A DNA stretch of 64,000 nucleotides from Cytophagales bacterium (GTDB taxonomy: Bacteria > Bacteroidota > Bacteroidia > Cytophagales > Cyclobacteriaceae), in the NCBI GenBank assembly GCA_017303795.1, contig JAFLBR010000004.1, positions 304,584-368,583 on the forward strand, read 5' to 3'. How positions within the stretch are numbered: the first letter of the stretch is position 1; the number at the start of each line of letters is the position of its first letter. Below, piece after piece: positions 16,877 through 26,525 of this stretch. Below the pieces are notes generated by a model. That model saw only the letters and a program-made list of their open reading frames with translations, did not search any database and had not been told where the DNA came from. The position numbers and the translations under genes are program-made.

Positions 16877-19800
16877 ATGAAAAGAGAGTTTCTACTAAAA
16901 AACAAACCGTGGCTGGCGAGCTTACTGGTATGCCTGCTCTTCATGGGTTTGCAGGCCCACGCGCAAAAGGCGGTTGTTACCGGGGTTGTTAAAGATGCCT
17001 CCGGTGCAGCCATGCCAGCAGTAAACGTGATTATTAAAGGAACCACCACTGGTGTTACTACCGATGCTTCCGGCACGTTCAATATACAGGCATCTCCACA
17101 AGATGTACTGGTATTTTCTTTTATTGGTTATGCCAGCCAGGAAAAACCAGTTGGCAATCAAACCACCATTAACATTAAATTGGAGGAGGATGTAACCGCA
17201 TTACAAGAGATTGTAGTAGTGGGTTATGGCGAAATGAGAAAATCAGATATAGCAAGTGCGCAAACATCCATTTCCTCTAAAGACCTACAGCGAACCGTTA
17301 ACACAACAATTGAACAAGCTTTGCAAGGACGGGCAGCCGGGGTATATGTAACCCAGAATACGGGTGCACCTGGTGGAGGTGTATCAGTAAACATTCGGGG
17401 TGTAAATTCTATAAATGGAACCAACGAGCCATTATATGTAATAGATGGTGTACAAATACAAGGGTCAACCTCTATTAACGGAACAAATCCATTATCATCA
17501 CTCAATCCGAAGGACATTGAAAGCATGGAAATCCTTCAGGGACCAAATGCAACAGCCATCTATGGTTCGCGGGCTACCAATGGTGTTGTTTTAATTACAA
17601 CCAAGCGGGGTAAGGCAGGTGATATGAAGGTATCATACGGCTACACTTACAGTTTGCAAGACAAGCCTAAAAACCTTGACATCATGAACCTGCAGCAATA
17701 TGCCCAGATGCATCTTGAGTATAAAACCGTTACAGATCAGACCAATACTATTCGGGAAGATTTCTACGATCCATCCCTGTTAGGAGCGGGAACAGATTGG
17801 CAAAGTGCGCTCTTTCAACGTGCTGCTATGCAACAACATCAAATCAGTTTTAGTGGAGGTAGCGATAAAAATTCGTTTTACCTCTCGGGAGAAAGAACTT
17901 CGCAGGAAGGGGTTGGTCTTGGCTCTGGCTTTACACGCACATCGGTGCGCTTAAATGCCGATAACAAGGTTCGCGATTGGCTAACGATCAGCTCAAATGT
18001 AACGTACTCACAAACCGATCAGGCTTTAGGTACAATGGGTACAGGCACCAACAACCTATGGGATAACCTTATCTTAAATGCCATCCGCCTGGGACCAGAT
18101 ATTCCGGTTAGAAATGCAGATGGATCATACGGAGCAGGAAATCCAGACATAAGTGATACACAACAATTCGTTCCACCAAATCCTGTAGGGCTGGCCAATC
18201 TCATTACAAACGATCAAACCAACCGAACCTTTATGGGGGGCTTTACAGCGGCCATTAAACTCTATAAAGGGTTGGAGTTTCGTACTTCGTTCAATACAAA
18301 TGTTGGCTTTACTAACTCAACGCTTTTTCATCCCTCCTATCGGTTTAGCGCATATCAGCAAAACACGATGCCCACTTTGCAGAACAGATCAAACCTTAAT
18401 ACTTATTGGGGCTGGAGTCAAACCTTGTCCTATGTAGAAAGTTTCGGTAATCACCGCCTCAATGCCATGGTAACGCACGAAGCACAGGAATCTTTCTGGA
18501 AGAACTTGATGGGCTCTCGCCAGGGTTTTCAAACTAATAATATTATCGATTTGAATGTAGGCGATGCTGGAAGCGCGGCCAATAGCGGTGGACAAGGACC
18601 GTGGGCTATGGAGTCGTATCTGGGTAGAGTTAATTACAATTTTGCAGACCGCTATATTGTAACTGCCGCGTTTCGTGCCGATGGTTCAGTAAACTTTGCT
18701 CCAGAAAACAAGTGGGGTTATTTTCCTTCTATTGCTGCAGCCTATCGCATTTCAAATGAGCCCTTCTTTGCTATCCCGAAAGTAAGCGATTTGCGCCTTA
18801 GGCTTGAGACAGGCATAACAGGTAATCAAGGTAATGGCGGAGCAATTTTTGGTTCATTAAATTCTGGTATTTCAGAATGGGGCCCGAGTTTTTCGCCTGC
18901 ACGCTATCCAAACCCGGCTTACAAGTGGGAAGAAACAACAACTCATAACATAGGTATTACCTTGGGTCTTTTCGACAACCGGGTGCAACTAGATGCCGAC
19001 TATTACATTAAAGAAACTGATAACCTGAGTTTACAAAGTTCTCTTCCCTGGTATATGGGAACCTCCGGTGCAGCAGCGGTTCAGGCTCCTTTTGTAAATG
19101 TTGGTTCTCTGCAAAACAATGGCTGGAGTGTTACACTTAACACAATCAACTATAACAGCGGTGGTCTTAAATGGGAATCCAACTTTAACGTTTCTTCCTT
19201 CAGAGCGGAAGTAACCAGTCTGGCAAATGATTCAGTTCGGTTTGATCGCATCTTGGGCATGCCCAAAAACAACACGCCATTTGTTCAGCGCACTATGGTA
19301 GGTTATGCACCTTGGCAGTTTATTGGCAACGTACAAATGGGCGTTTTCACAACTATAGATGATGTGAATAACAGCCCGCGCCCGGTTGATAGCAATGGCA
19401 ACTTGCAGCCAGTTGGAGAAAATGGTATTTGGGTTGGTGATGCCAAATACAAAGACATTAATGGCGATGGAAAAATTGACGAAAAGGATTTAACCTTTAT
19501 TGGTAACCCCTGGCCTAAGTTTTTTGGAGGCTTTACCAACAACTTATCATATAAAGGTTTTGAGTTAAGCGTATTAATTACTTACAGCTTTGGGGCAGAC
19601 ATCTATAACCTTGCCCGCGATGAACAAACCAATCCCAACAACCTTAACCTTGGCCGCAACATGTTTGTGGAAGCCTTGAACTATGCTAAAATAGGTGAAG
19701 ACGCTGAAGGGAATGCTTACGTAACCAATCCTGAAACCTCGGTACCCCGAATAATTGGAAGCAGTGGTTTGAATAATAACTACGGACGCTATACCAGCAC

Positions 19801-20074
19801 ATTTGTAGAAGACGGATCGTATGTGCGATTTAAAAACATAGCGCTTAACTATACCCTACCGGAAAAACTGGTGAGCAAGTCTAAAGTGATAAGAAGTGTG
19901 CGAGTAGGCTTAAGTGCACAAAACTTATTTACCATTACCGGCTACACCGGTTACGATCCGGAAGTGGGTTCCTATGTGGGTAACTCTTATAACGGAGACA
20001 CCATGGTGGGTGTGGACTACGGTCGCTATCCACTAACCCCTGTTTATTCATTCAATTTGGGAGTTGAATTCTAA
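16877..20074 (+). CDS. SusC/RagA family TonB-linked outer membrane transporter
   Basis: The glycan importer of the PUL, 1065 residues. It has a signal peptide (KPWLASLLVCLLFMGLQAHAQ), a carboxypeptidase-regulatory-like domain (VTGVVKDASGAAMPAVNVII to VFSFIGYASQEKPV, about 35-110), a plug domain (about 120-235, containing LQGRAAGVYVTQN and YVIDGVQIQG), and then a TonB-dependent barrel that ends in ...FNLGVEF with a terminal Phe. The EIVVVGYG sequence after the first domain is the SusC-type TonB-box region. SusD follows after 19 bases. It is the first large gene of the predicted operon. Confidence 0.96.
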   Translation: MKREFLLKNKPWLASLLVCLLFMGLQAHAQKAVVTGVVKDASGAAMPAVNVIIKGTTTGVTTDASGTFNIQASPQDVLVFSFIGYASQEKPVGNQTTINIKLEEDVTALQEIVVVGYGEMRKSDIASAQTSISSKDLQRTVNTTIEQALQGRAAGVYVTQNTGAPGGGVSVNIRGVNSINGTNEPLYVIDGVQIQGSTSINGTNPLSSLNPKDIESMEILQGPNATAIYGSRATNGVVLITTKRGKAGDMKVSYGYTYSLQDKPKNLDIMNLQQYAQMHLEYKTVTDQTNTIREDFYDPSLLGAGTDWQSALFQRAAMQQHQISFSGGSDKNSFYLSGERTSQEGVGLGSGFTRTSVRLNADNKVRDWLTISSNVTYSQTDQALGTMGTGTNNLWDNLILNAIRLGPDIPVRNADGSYGAGNPDISDTQQFVPPNPVGLANLITNDQTNRTFMGGFTAAIKLYKGLEFRTSFNTNVGFTNSTLFHPSYRFSAYQQNTMPTLQNRSNLNTYWGWSQTLSYVESFGNHRLNAMVTHEAQESFWKNLMGSRQGFQTNNIIDLNVGDAGSAANSGGQGPWAMESYLGRVNYNFADRYIVTAAFRADGSVNFAPENKWGYFPSIAAAYRISNEPFFAIPKVSDLRLRLETGITGNQGNGGAIFGSLNSGISEWGPSFSPARYPNPAYKWEETTTHNIGITLGLFDNRVQLDADYYIKETDNLSLQSSLPWYMGTSGAAAVQAPFVNVGSLQNNGWSVTLNTINYNSGGLKWESNFNVSSFRAEVTSLANDSVRFDRILGMPKNNTPFVQRTMVGYAPWQFIGNVQMGVFTTIDDVNNSPRPVDSNGNLQPVGENGIWVGDAKYKDINGDGKIDEKDLTFIGNPWPKFFGGFTNNLSYKGFELSVLITYSFGADIYNLARDEQTNPNNLNLGRNMFVEALNYAKIGEDAEGNAYVTNPETSVPRIIGSSGLNNNYGRYTSTFVEDGSYVRFKNIALNYTLPEKLVSKSKVIRSVRVGLSAQNLFTITGYTGYDPEVGSYVGNSYNGDTMVGVDYGRYPLTPVYSFNLGVEF

Positions 20075-20093
20075 GTTTTAAAAGCAACAGCAA

Positions 20094-21827
20094 ATGAAGA
20101 CGAAATTTTTAGTAACAATAGTTGTGGTTTTAATACTGACAGGCTGTGCAGAAGATTTTCTGAACAGACCACCACAAGATGCCCTTGTTGATGCCAGCTT
20201 CTACCAAACCGATGATCAACTGCTGGCCGGTACAGCCGATTTATATTCCGCTGTTTGGAAAGATTACTGCGATCAGGCCAATTGGAAAATTGGCGATGTG
20301 CGCGCGGGAGTACTTTACTCGCCATGGGCTACATCATCTGATATCCGCGACTTTACAACCTTCAACGTAACTGGATTGTCGGCAGCCAACGTAAGTGCAT
20401 ATAGAGCTTTCTATCAGGTAATCGGTCAGGCCAACACTATAATTCACAACATTAACCTCTATGCAGGTGCAAGTGTTACAGCTAGAATTAAAAATCATAC
20501 TATTGCCGAAGCTCGGTTTATGCGAGCAACGGCTTACACTTATCTGGTATTAAATTACGGTCCCGTTCCTGTAATTGAGGATAATACGGCCTACTTAAAT
20601 AACCCTGCATTAAGACGTAACACTGTAGAAAGTGTTTGGGAATTTATTCGCAGAGATTATGAGTTTGCTGCCGAAAATTTATCAGAAACACCCATTCAAA
20701 CAGGCCGACTTACTAAATGGTCGGCAGAAGGCATGTTGGCCAGAACATATTTAACTCTTGCTGGCCACTCAGGAACCCTAAATGCCCAACACCTTACCAA
20801 AGCTAAAGAGCATGCCGAGCGGGTAATCACCATGAGTGGTAAGAGTTTGCTTCCCAGGTATGGCAACCTATTTCTATGGCCTTATGATAATAACAATGAA
20901 TCACTGTTTGAACTACAATGGGTTTTCACTTCTAACAACGATTTGCGTTACAAACATGCCAATACCATGATATCGCAAATAACGCCCAGCAACAGTATTG
21001 CTGCCAATGGCGATGGTTGGGGAGGCGGAGTAGGTGCAACCGGCTGGATGCTTAAACTGTATGATGGTCTTTATAATCCGGAATCGCTACTGATTGATTC
21101 TGATACCGCCTTTTGGTCAGCCTCACCCGGCTTTACCTTAGATCAACGCTTGCGCGAAACCTTCATGCTTCCTGGATTTAAATATCCAGAGCTTGCAGCC
21201 AAAGACGATTCTTTTTTATCGGCAGGCGATAAAGCAGTAAGATTTTTACCTAACGGAAACAATGCTGCTCCAGGCGATGGATTACATTTTGCCTGGATAA
21301 AAAAATACGTGATTGGACCTGTTGCCGGAGAAACTGCCTACCAAAACTACCCTAACAATGTGTACATGCTAAGGCTTGCCGAAATGTATTTGATTTATGC
21401 GGAAGCAACAGTGCTACAAAACGGAGGAACAACAAGCGATGGTCAAGCACTCCAATATTTCAATGCAGTGCACACCCGTGCCGGGCTTCCTCCCTTTACA
21501 GATCCACTTACGTGGGATGAGATATTTAAGGAGCGTGTAAAAGAATTTGCCATGGAAGGTATGGCCTGGTATGATCTTGCCAGAAGACATTACTACGATG
21601 CTCAACATGTGTATGATTTAATAAACAGTCAAGAACGCGGCCAATATCTGGTTTCACCAGAGCCATGGCCCAACCCAACAGGCTGGAACTTATATGATGT
21701 ACTCTGGGACGATGAAACCGATCGCGTGTTGGCTGGCCCATCTAATTTTCTGATGCCAATACCACAAGTTGAACTTAGCCAGGCTCCAAGCCTGCGCGAA
21801 GAACCTGTTCCTTATATATTCGATTAA
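20094..21827 (+). CDS. RagB/SusD family glycan-binding outer membrane lipoprotein
   Basis: The lid partner of SusC, 577 residues, binding oligosaccharide at the cell surface and passing it to the transporter. The lipoprotein signal ends in LTGC (Cys18), followed by the standard AEDFLNRPPQDALVDASFYQT onset. TPR-like helices carry ARFMRATAYTYLVLNYGPVP, the usual SusD signature; the C-terminal half includes RLAEMYLIYAEATV and ERVKEFAMEGMAWYDLARR. Length is typical. It lies between SusC and the two surface binding proteins. Confidence 0.96.
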   Translation: MKTKFLVTIVVVLILTGCAEDFLNRPPQDALVDASFYQTDDQLLAGTADLYSAVWKDYCDQANWKIGDVRAGVLYSPWATSSDIRDFTTFNVTGLSAANVSAYRAFYQVIGQANTIIHNINLYAGASVTARIKNHTIAEARFMRATAYTYLVLNYGPVPVIEDNTAYLNNPALRRNTVESVWEFIRRDYEFAAENLSETPIQTGRLTKWSAEGMLARTYLTLAGHSGTLNAQHLTKAKEHAERVITMSGKSLLPRYGNLFLWPYDNNNESLFELQWVFTSNNDLRYKHANTMISQITPSNSIAANGDGWGGGVGATGWMLKLYDGLYNPESLLIDSDTAFWSASPGFTLDQRLRETFMLPGFKYPELAAKDDSFLSAGDKAVRFLPNGNNAAPGDGLHFAWIKKYVIGPVAGETAYQNYPNNVYMLRLAEMYLIYAEATVLQNGGTTSDGQALQYFNAVHTRAGLPPFTDPLTWDEIFKERVKEFAMEGMAWYDLARRHYYDAQHVYDLINSQERGQYLVSPEPWPNPTGWNLYDVLWDDETDRVLAGPSNFLMPIPQVELSQAPSLREEPVPYIFD

Positions 21828-21835
21828 AATCTTTG

Positions 21836-23011
21836 ATGCAAACTTTTATGAAACCAACAAAACACATATCGTTACTGGTAGCATTTGCACTAAGCGTATT
21901 GTTATTTAGTTGTAATGAAGATGAAACCGGAACACCGGTTATCAATTACATTAGAGTTACCAATCCTGTTGCTTCAGATTCGTTGCTGGTGGCGGCAGGC
22001 CAAGGCCAGATGATTGCCATTATGGGCGATAATCTGCAAAACACAAAAGAGGTTTGGTTTAATGATTTGAAGGCACTTGTACTTCCCACGTTTGTAACCA
22101 AAACAAATATCATTTTGCGTGTGCCTTCACAAATTCCAAACGAAATAACCAACACCTTAAAACTTGTCTTCTATAATGGTGAATCTTTGCTATACGACTT
22201 TACAGTTGATATTAGCGAGCCTGTTATTAACCGCATGAAATCTGAATATGTGGTAGCAGGAGGTGAAGCTATTTTTTACGGAAACTACTTTTATGCACCA
22301 CTTACAGTAACCTTTGGCGGTGGTGTTGAAGGCGAGATTATTTCTGTAACAGATCAAGAGCTTCATGTGCGTATTCCAGCAGGTGTTCAGCCCGGCCCGG
22401 TAACTATAGCTTCTAATTTTGGTGAGGCTGAGTCCAACTTCTGGTTTATGGACAACAGGAATCTTATTATGGACTTCGATATTCCATTGTCGGGTTCTGG
22501 CGACTTATGGCATCCTTCAGGAGGACCATCAGCAATTCTCGCATCGCATCCAGATTTTCCAAATATAAGTGGAGGCTTTCTACGCTCTAGATTAGATTAT
22601 GGAGCCTGGGGTTGGGCTGAAATGTTGACAGGTGTAGCCACCGCCCCTGAATTAGCCAACATGAAAAACATTCCCGAAGAAGCATTACTTAACCCAACAA
22701 GCTATTCGCTAAAGTTTGAAATCAATACGCACGCACCGCTTACCGGAGCAGCCTTTAACATTTACATTGGCAACAATGTAGGTGGCGCTAACAGAGGTTA
22801 CAATGGCGATGGATATACGTGGTTACCAAACTTTAATACCGAAGGTGCATGGGAAACCATCACCATTCCATGGCAGACCTTTTACGAAGCAAACCGATTT
22901 CCTTATAGCGAAACGGGTTATGGTATTTCTATTGTTGTGCAAGGGCCTAATGCAGCAACCCTTAATTATGCAATAGACAACATGCGTGTTGTGCCTAACA
23001 CCAACGATTAA
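21836..23011 (+). CDS. Surface glycan-binding lipoprotein (IPT/TIG plus C-terminal binding domain)
   Basis: A SusE/SGBP-like lipoprotein of about 390 residues. Two starts are possible, ATG 21836 and ATG 21848 (MKPTKHISLLVAF); both give a lipoprotein signal with lipobox LFSC. One IPT/TIG-type Ig domain follows (INYIRVTNPVASDSLLVAAG to about residue 110), then a second Ig-like unit (VINRMKSEYVVAGGEAIFYG). The C-terminal region starting at DNRNLIMDFDIPLSGSG resembles the xyloglucan-type SGBP-B binding domain. It should hold polysaccharide at the cell surface for the PUL enzymes. Confidence 0.88.
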   Translation: MQTFMKPTKHISLLVAFALSVLLFSCNEDETGTPVINYIRVTNPVASDSLLVAAGQGQMIAIMGDNLQNTKEVWFNDLKALVLPTFVTKTNIILRVPSQIPNEITNTLKLVFYNGESLLYDFTVDISEPVINRMKSEYVVAGGEAIFYGNYFYAPLTVTFGGGVEGEIISVTDQELHVRIPAGVQPGPVTIASNFGEAESNFWFMDNRNLIMDFDIPLSGSGDLWHPSGGPSAILASHPDFPNISGGFLRSRLDYGAWGWAEMLTGVATAPELANMKNIPEEALLNPTSYSLKFEINTHAPLTGAAFNIYIGNNVGGANRGYNGDGYTWLPNFNTEGAWETITIPWQTFYEANRFPYSETGYGISIVVQGPNAATLNYAIDNMRVVPNTND

Positions 23012-23027
23012 CTTTTACGTTTAAAAT

Positions 23028-25010
23028 ATGAAAACAGTAAATATACTACGAGCACTTTCACTAATGAGTGTGGTGTTGTCTTTGGTTCTTTTTAATTCGT
23101 GCCAAGAGGAAGAAGGCGACAGAACGGTAGAACTTCTAAGTTTTGGTCCCTCAGGAGTACATCATGGCGATGAGATTGTATTTATTGGCAGGAATCTGGA
23201 TCAGGTTTCTGCAATTGTACTGCAGCCGAATGTTGAGGTAACATCTTTTACTGAAAAAACAGCTTCGCGCATTAAGCTAATAGTTCCGGCTGAAGCAGAA
23301 GCAGGTAAAGTAATGCTGAAACACAGCGGAGGAGAAATTGAGTCGAAAACAATTTTGAATTTTGATGTGCCGGTTGAGATCGAAAGCATAACGGAAGAAG
23401 CAAAACCCGGAACAACTATTACCATAACCGGTGATAAAGTAAACTGGATTGAAACTATAACCTTTGCCGATGACATTGTGGTTGAGAAAGCTGATTTTGT
23501 AAGCCTCACGTTATCCCAATTGGTGGTAACCGTGCCCATGGAGGCGCAGACAGGATTTTTAATATTTGCTACAGGCGGAACAACACCACTAACCTTTGGT
23601 TCGGAGGAGCAACTTATTGTTACGTTGCCCACCATAACAACGCTTCAACCAACAGCGGTTAAGCATACGGATGAACTCACCATTACCGGAACTAATCTGG
23701 ATCTGGTTAATGCCGTAGAATTTGGTGGCGGGCGGCAAGTGCTAAAGGAAAACTTTGTAAACCAAACGGCAACAGAGATTAAACTTATTGTACCAGCAAC
23801 AGCTGTAAAAGGAAAGGTTGTTCTTAAGCAAACTTCGCCAGTAGTGGTTGAATCTTCAACCGAACTAATTGTAATTCTGCCAACGGCTACTACAGCAACA
23901 CCATCGCCTGTAGTGCCCGGCTCTGGTAATCTAACTATTACAGGTACTAACCTGGATTTGGTTGCTGAAATTGGATTACCATCAGCTCCCGCAATTCTGG
24001 CAGCAACATTTGTTTCACACACTCCTACACAAATTGTTCTTACAGTACCTGAGGCAACCAAATCAGGAGGCATAACCTACAAAACAATTCATGGTTACAG
24101 CGGTAGTCTGGGTGTTACGGTAAGAATACCCGCACCGGGGCCAGCACCGCTTCCAATAACTTTGTATGATGAAACTGTTGCGTCAGGAGGTGGTGATTGG
24201 AGTTGGGGCGGTACTTCTGTACCAGCCAGCGCAGAACAATTCTTTTCAGGCGAAGTTTCCTGGAAGTTTACGGCAACCGGAGGTGGCGGATTATCTGCTG
24301 GAGGTATAGCTGCAACGGATGTGTCCGGCCAACAAGCATTTATATTTTCTCTCTATGGAGGGCCAGGAACAAACGGACTGCAAGTAGCCGCCATTCTTAA
24401 CGATAATTGGGCTAACTACAATGCAGTTACACTACAGGAAGGCAAATGGACAGAGTATCAAATACCATTAAGCCAATATCCAGCTATTAATCTCACACAA
24501 ATTGTTCGCTTTACTTTCAAACCAGAAGGTGGCTCTACACCGGTTATCTATGCTGATCGTGTTGGCTTCGGAGCAGCAGGCCCGCCACCACTTGATTATT
24601 ATTTGTTTGATGATGCATTGAAGAATGACTGGCAACAGTGGGATGGCTGGGGCTTAACCTCTAAAGATTTCGCAAACGAAGAAGAAGTTTTTAAAGGAAC
24701 AAAAGCGATAAAGGCAGTTTATAACGATCAGTACGGTGCTATTCAAATAGGAAGAGGTACGGCTATTGACATAACCGGCTACACAACCTTAACTTTTAGA
24801 GTGTATGCATCGGCAGCTCAACAGTTGATTGTGCAATTGAATAACGATTCGGATAATTATCTGAATATACCACAAGGGTGGAGCGAAGTAAGTTTACCCG
24901 TGGCCACTATGAATGGAAATAAAAGTGCTGTATCAGAGTTTCGCATAAAAAATAATAATGCGAGTTTACCAGTAACACTTTTCTTTGATGAAATAGGTTT
25001 AAAGAATTGA
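23028..25010 (+). CDS. Large surface glycan-binding lipoprotein with four IPT/TIG units
   Basis: A 660-residue lipoprotein (lipobox FNSC, Cys25) in the SGBP position of the PUL. Four IPT/TIG-like units can be placed at about 34-115, 116-202, 203-285 and 286-368, each with a G-rich turn such as HGDEIVFIGRNLD and HTDELTITGTNLD. They form a stalk carrying two C-terminal beta-sandwich modules, about 378-520 (GGDWSWGGTSVPASAEQFFSG) and 523-660 (NDWQQWDGWGLTS, AIKAVYNDQYGAIQIG), both CBM-like with exposed Trp and Tyr. Binding specificity is not known. It is probably the longest-reaching glycan capture protein of this locus. Confidence 0.85.
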   Translation: MKTVNILRALSLMSVVLSLVLFNSCQEEEGDRTVELLSFGPSGVHHGDEIVFIGRNLDQVSAIVLQPNVEVTSFTEKTASRIKLIVPAEAEAGKVMLKHSGGEIESKTILNFDVPVEIESITEEAKPGTTITITGDKVNWIETITFADDIVVEKADFVSLTLSQLVVTVPMEAQTGFLIFATGGTTPLTFGSEEQLIVTLPTITTLQPTAVKHTDELTITGTNLDLVNAVEFGGGRQVLKENFVNQTATEIKLIVPATAVKGKVVLKQTSPVVVESSTELIVILPTATTATPSPVVPGSGNLTITGTNLDLVAEIGLPSAPAILAATFVSHTPTQIVLTVPEATKSGGITYKTIHGYSGSLGVTVRIPAPGPAPLPITLYDETVASGGGDWSWGGTSVPASAEQFFSGEVSWKFTATGGGGLSAGGIAATDVSGQQAFIFSLYGGPGTNGLQVAAILNDNWANYNAVTLQEGKWTEYQIPLSQYPAINLTQIVRFTFKPEGGSTPVIYADRVGFGAAGPPPLDYYLFDDALKNDWQQWDGWGLTSKDFANEEEVFKGTKAIKAVYNDQYGAIQIGRGTAIDITGYTTLTFRVYASAAQQLIVQLNNDSDNYLNIPQGWSEVSLPVATMNGNKSAVSEFRIKNNNASLPVTLFFDEIGLKN

Positions 25011-25109
25011 TTAGAAAAATTGAGAATGGAAGGCTATCGTAAAGGGTAGCTTTCTATTCTTACCTTGTTGTTGTTTTAAGTAAGAGTTTAAAGTTTTAAT
25101 GTGTTGGAA

Positions 25110-26525
25110 ATGAAAGAAGCTAAGATTATTGTGGGGGTGTGTTGTCTTTTTGTGATAGCAATTTTGTTTTCGTGCAATAGTGAAGCTCCGGAAGCAGATG
25201 TAAATGAACCCGATCCGTTGCCAGATAGCATTAAGATTACCGTAAACCTTGCCAACAAAAAACAAGAGATGATTGGCTTTGGAGGTGCGCTTACCTGGTA
25301 CAGTAACTGGCTAACTACGCATAACAAAGCCAACGAAATTGCCGACCTGATGTTTACCGATCTGGGTATTGATATTATCCGGTTTAAAACCTGGTATTAT
25401 CCTGACAACTACCCAACCAACAAGGCGGTGAGTAATATGTCGAACACCGGAAGCAATGATTATGCAAAGGGCCATTGGGATGCTACAAACCAATTGTTTG
25501 AGATGGCGAAAGAGAGGGACGCCAACATAAAAACATTGTTATGTTCATGGGGACCACCCGTATCATTAAAAGGGAACAACTCTTTACGCGAGGGCACACT
25601 CAAAAAAGATGCAAATGGATTTATGTACGATGAGTTTGCTGAATACTGGGATGATATTCTGGAATACACACCATTTGATCCTGACTACATCAGCATTCAG
25701 AACGAACCCACCTACATAAATTCAAACTGGACAACGAGCCAATGGGCTATTAATGAAACGCCCTCATTACCGGGATATAACACCGCACTTAACAAAATAT
25801 ATGATAAAATAAAAAACCGCTCGCACGTACCGCTATTGGTTGGCCCCGAGTCGCAGGATATAACTACATATGGCCCGTTTGTAAATGTATTGAAAGATAA
25901 TCCAAACGTAGCCGCGTTTGGATGGCACCCTTACAATGTTAACTCCACCACATCGGCATCGGCCATTACTACTTCCCTCAGAAACGTTGGAGCCTTTTCA
26001 ACTAAGCCTAATATCATGACAGAATTTTCAGATAACCTGTCGTGGTTTAATACAGCCTTGTTTATACAAGAGTCGTTAACCGAAGCCAACACCTCTGCTT
26101 ATATTTATTGGAAACTGATGTGGGCAACACCTGCTTCAGGCGAAGATGCAGCCATGATTAGTACAGGTTCCAGCCCAACCACACCATATGTGGTTACACC
26201 ATACTACCATCTTATTAAACACTTTTCAAAAAATATAGATGCTGGTTATCATCGCGTAGAAACCACTACGGCCACTACGCCCGCATCCAATCTGGTTACA
26301 TCGGCATTTGTAAGTCCGGATAATACAAAAACCACCATCGTTGTTGTTAACAATGGAACCTCGGCCTCTAAAGTACATTTTGCAGCCGAAGGAAAAACAG
26401 CTAAAAGTATTAAGGTAGTGCAAAGCAAAGAAGGAAGTTACTATCAAACAGTATCAACAACTTCGCCTACAAAATCGTTAAGCCTTCCAGCCAAAACCAT
26501 CACAACCATTGTTCTTGAATTTTGA
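25110..26525 (+). CDS. Glycoside hydrolase family 30, lipoprotein
   Basis: A retaining glycoside hydrolase of 471 residues. The start ATG 25110 (MKEAKIIVGVCCLFVIAILF) is preferred over an upstream GTG; the signal ends in a lipobox (LFSC, Cys22), so the enzyme is surface or periplasm anchored. The core begins with QEMIGFGGALTWYSNWL, has WGPPVSLKGNNSLREGTLK, and shows the acid/base Glu199 in ISIQNEPTY and the nucleophile Glu305 in IMTEFSDNL. A C-terminal beta-sandwich follows. GH30 includes glucosidases, xylanases and beta-1,6-glucanases; the subfamily is not resolved. It ends with TGA overlapping the ATG of the GH26 gene. Confidence 0.88.
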   Translation: MKEAKIIVGVCCLFVIAILFSCNSEAPEADVNEPDPLPDSIKITVNLANKKQEMIGFGGALTWYSNWLTTHNKANEIADLMFTDLGIDIIRFKTWYYPDNYPTNKAVSNMSNTGSNDYAKGHWDATNQLFEMAKERDANIKTLLCSWGPPVSLKGNNSLREGTLKKDANGFMYDEFAEYWDDILEYTPFDPDYISIQNEPTYINSNWTTSQWAINETPSLPGYNTALNKIYDKIKNRSHVPLLVGPESQDITTYGPFVNVLKDNPNVAAFGWHPYNVNSTTSASAITTSLRNVGAFSTKPNIMTEFSDNLSWFNTALFIQESLTEANTSAYIYWKLMWATPASGEDAAMISTGSSPTTPYVVTPYYHLIKHFSKNIDAGYHRVETTTATTPASNLVTSAFVSPDNTKTTIVVVNNGTSASKVHFAAEGKTAKSIKVVQSKEGSYYQTVSTTSPTKSLSLPAKTITTIVLEF

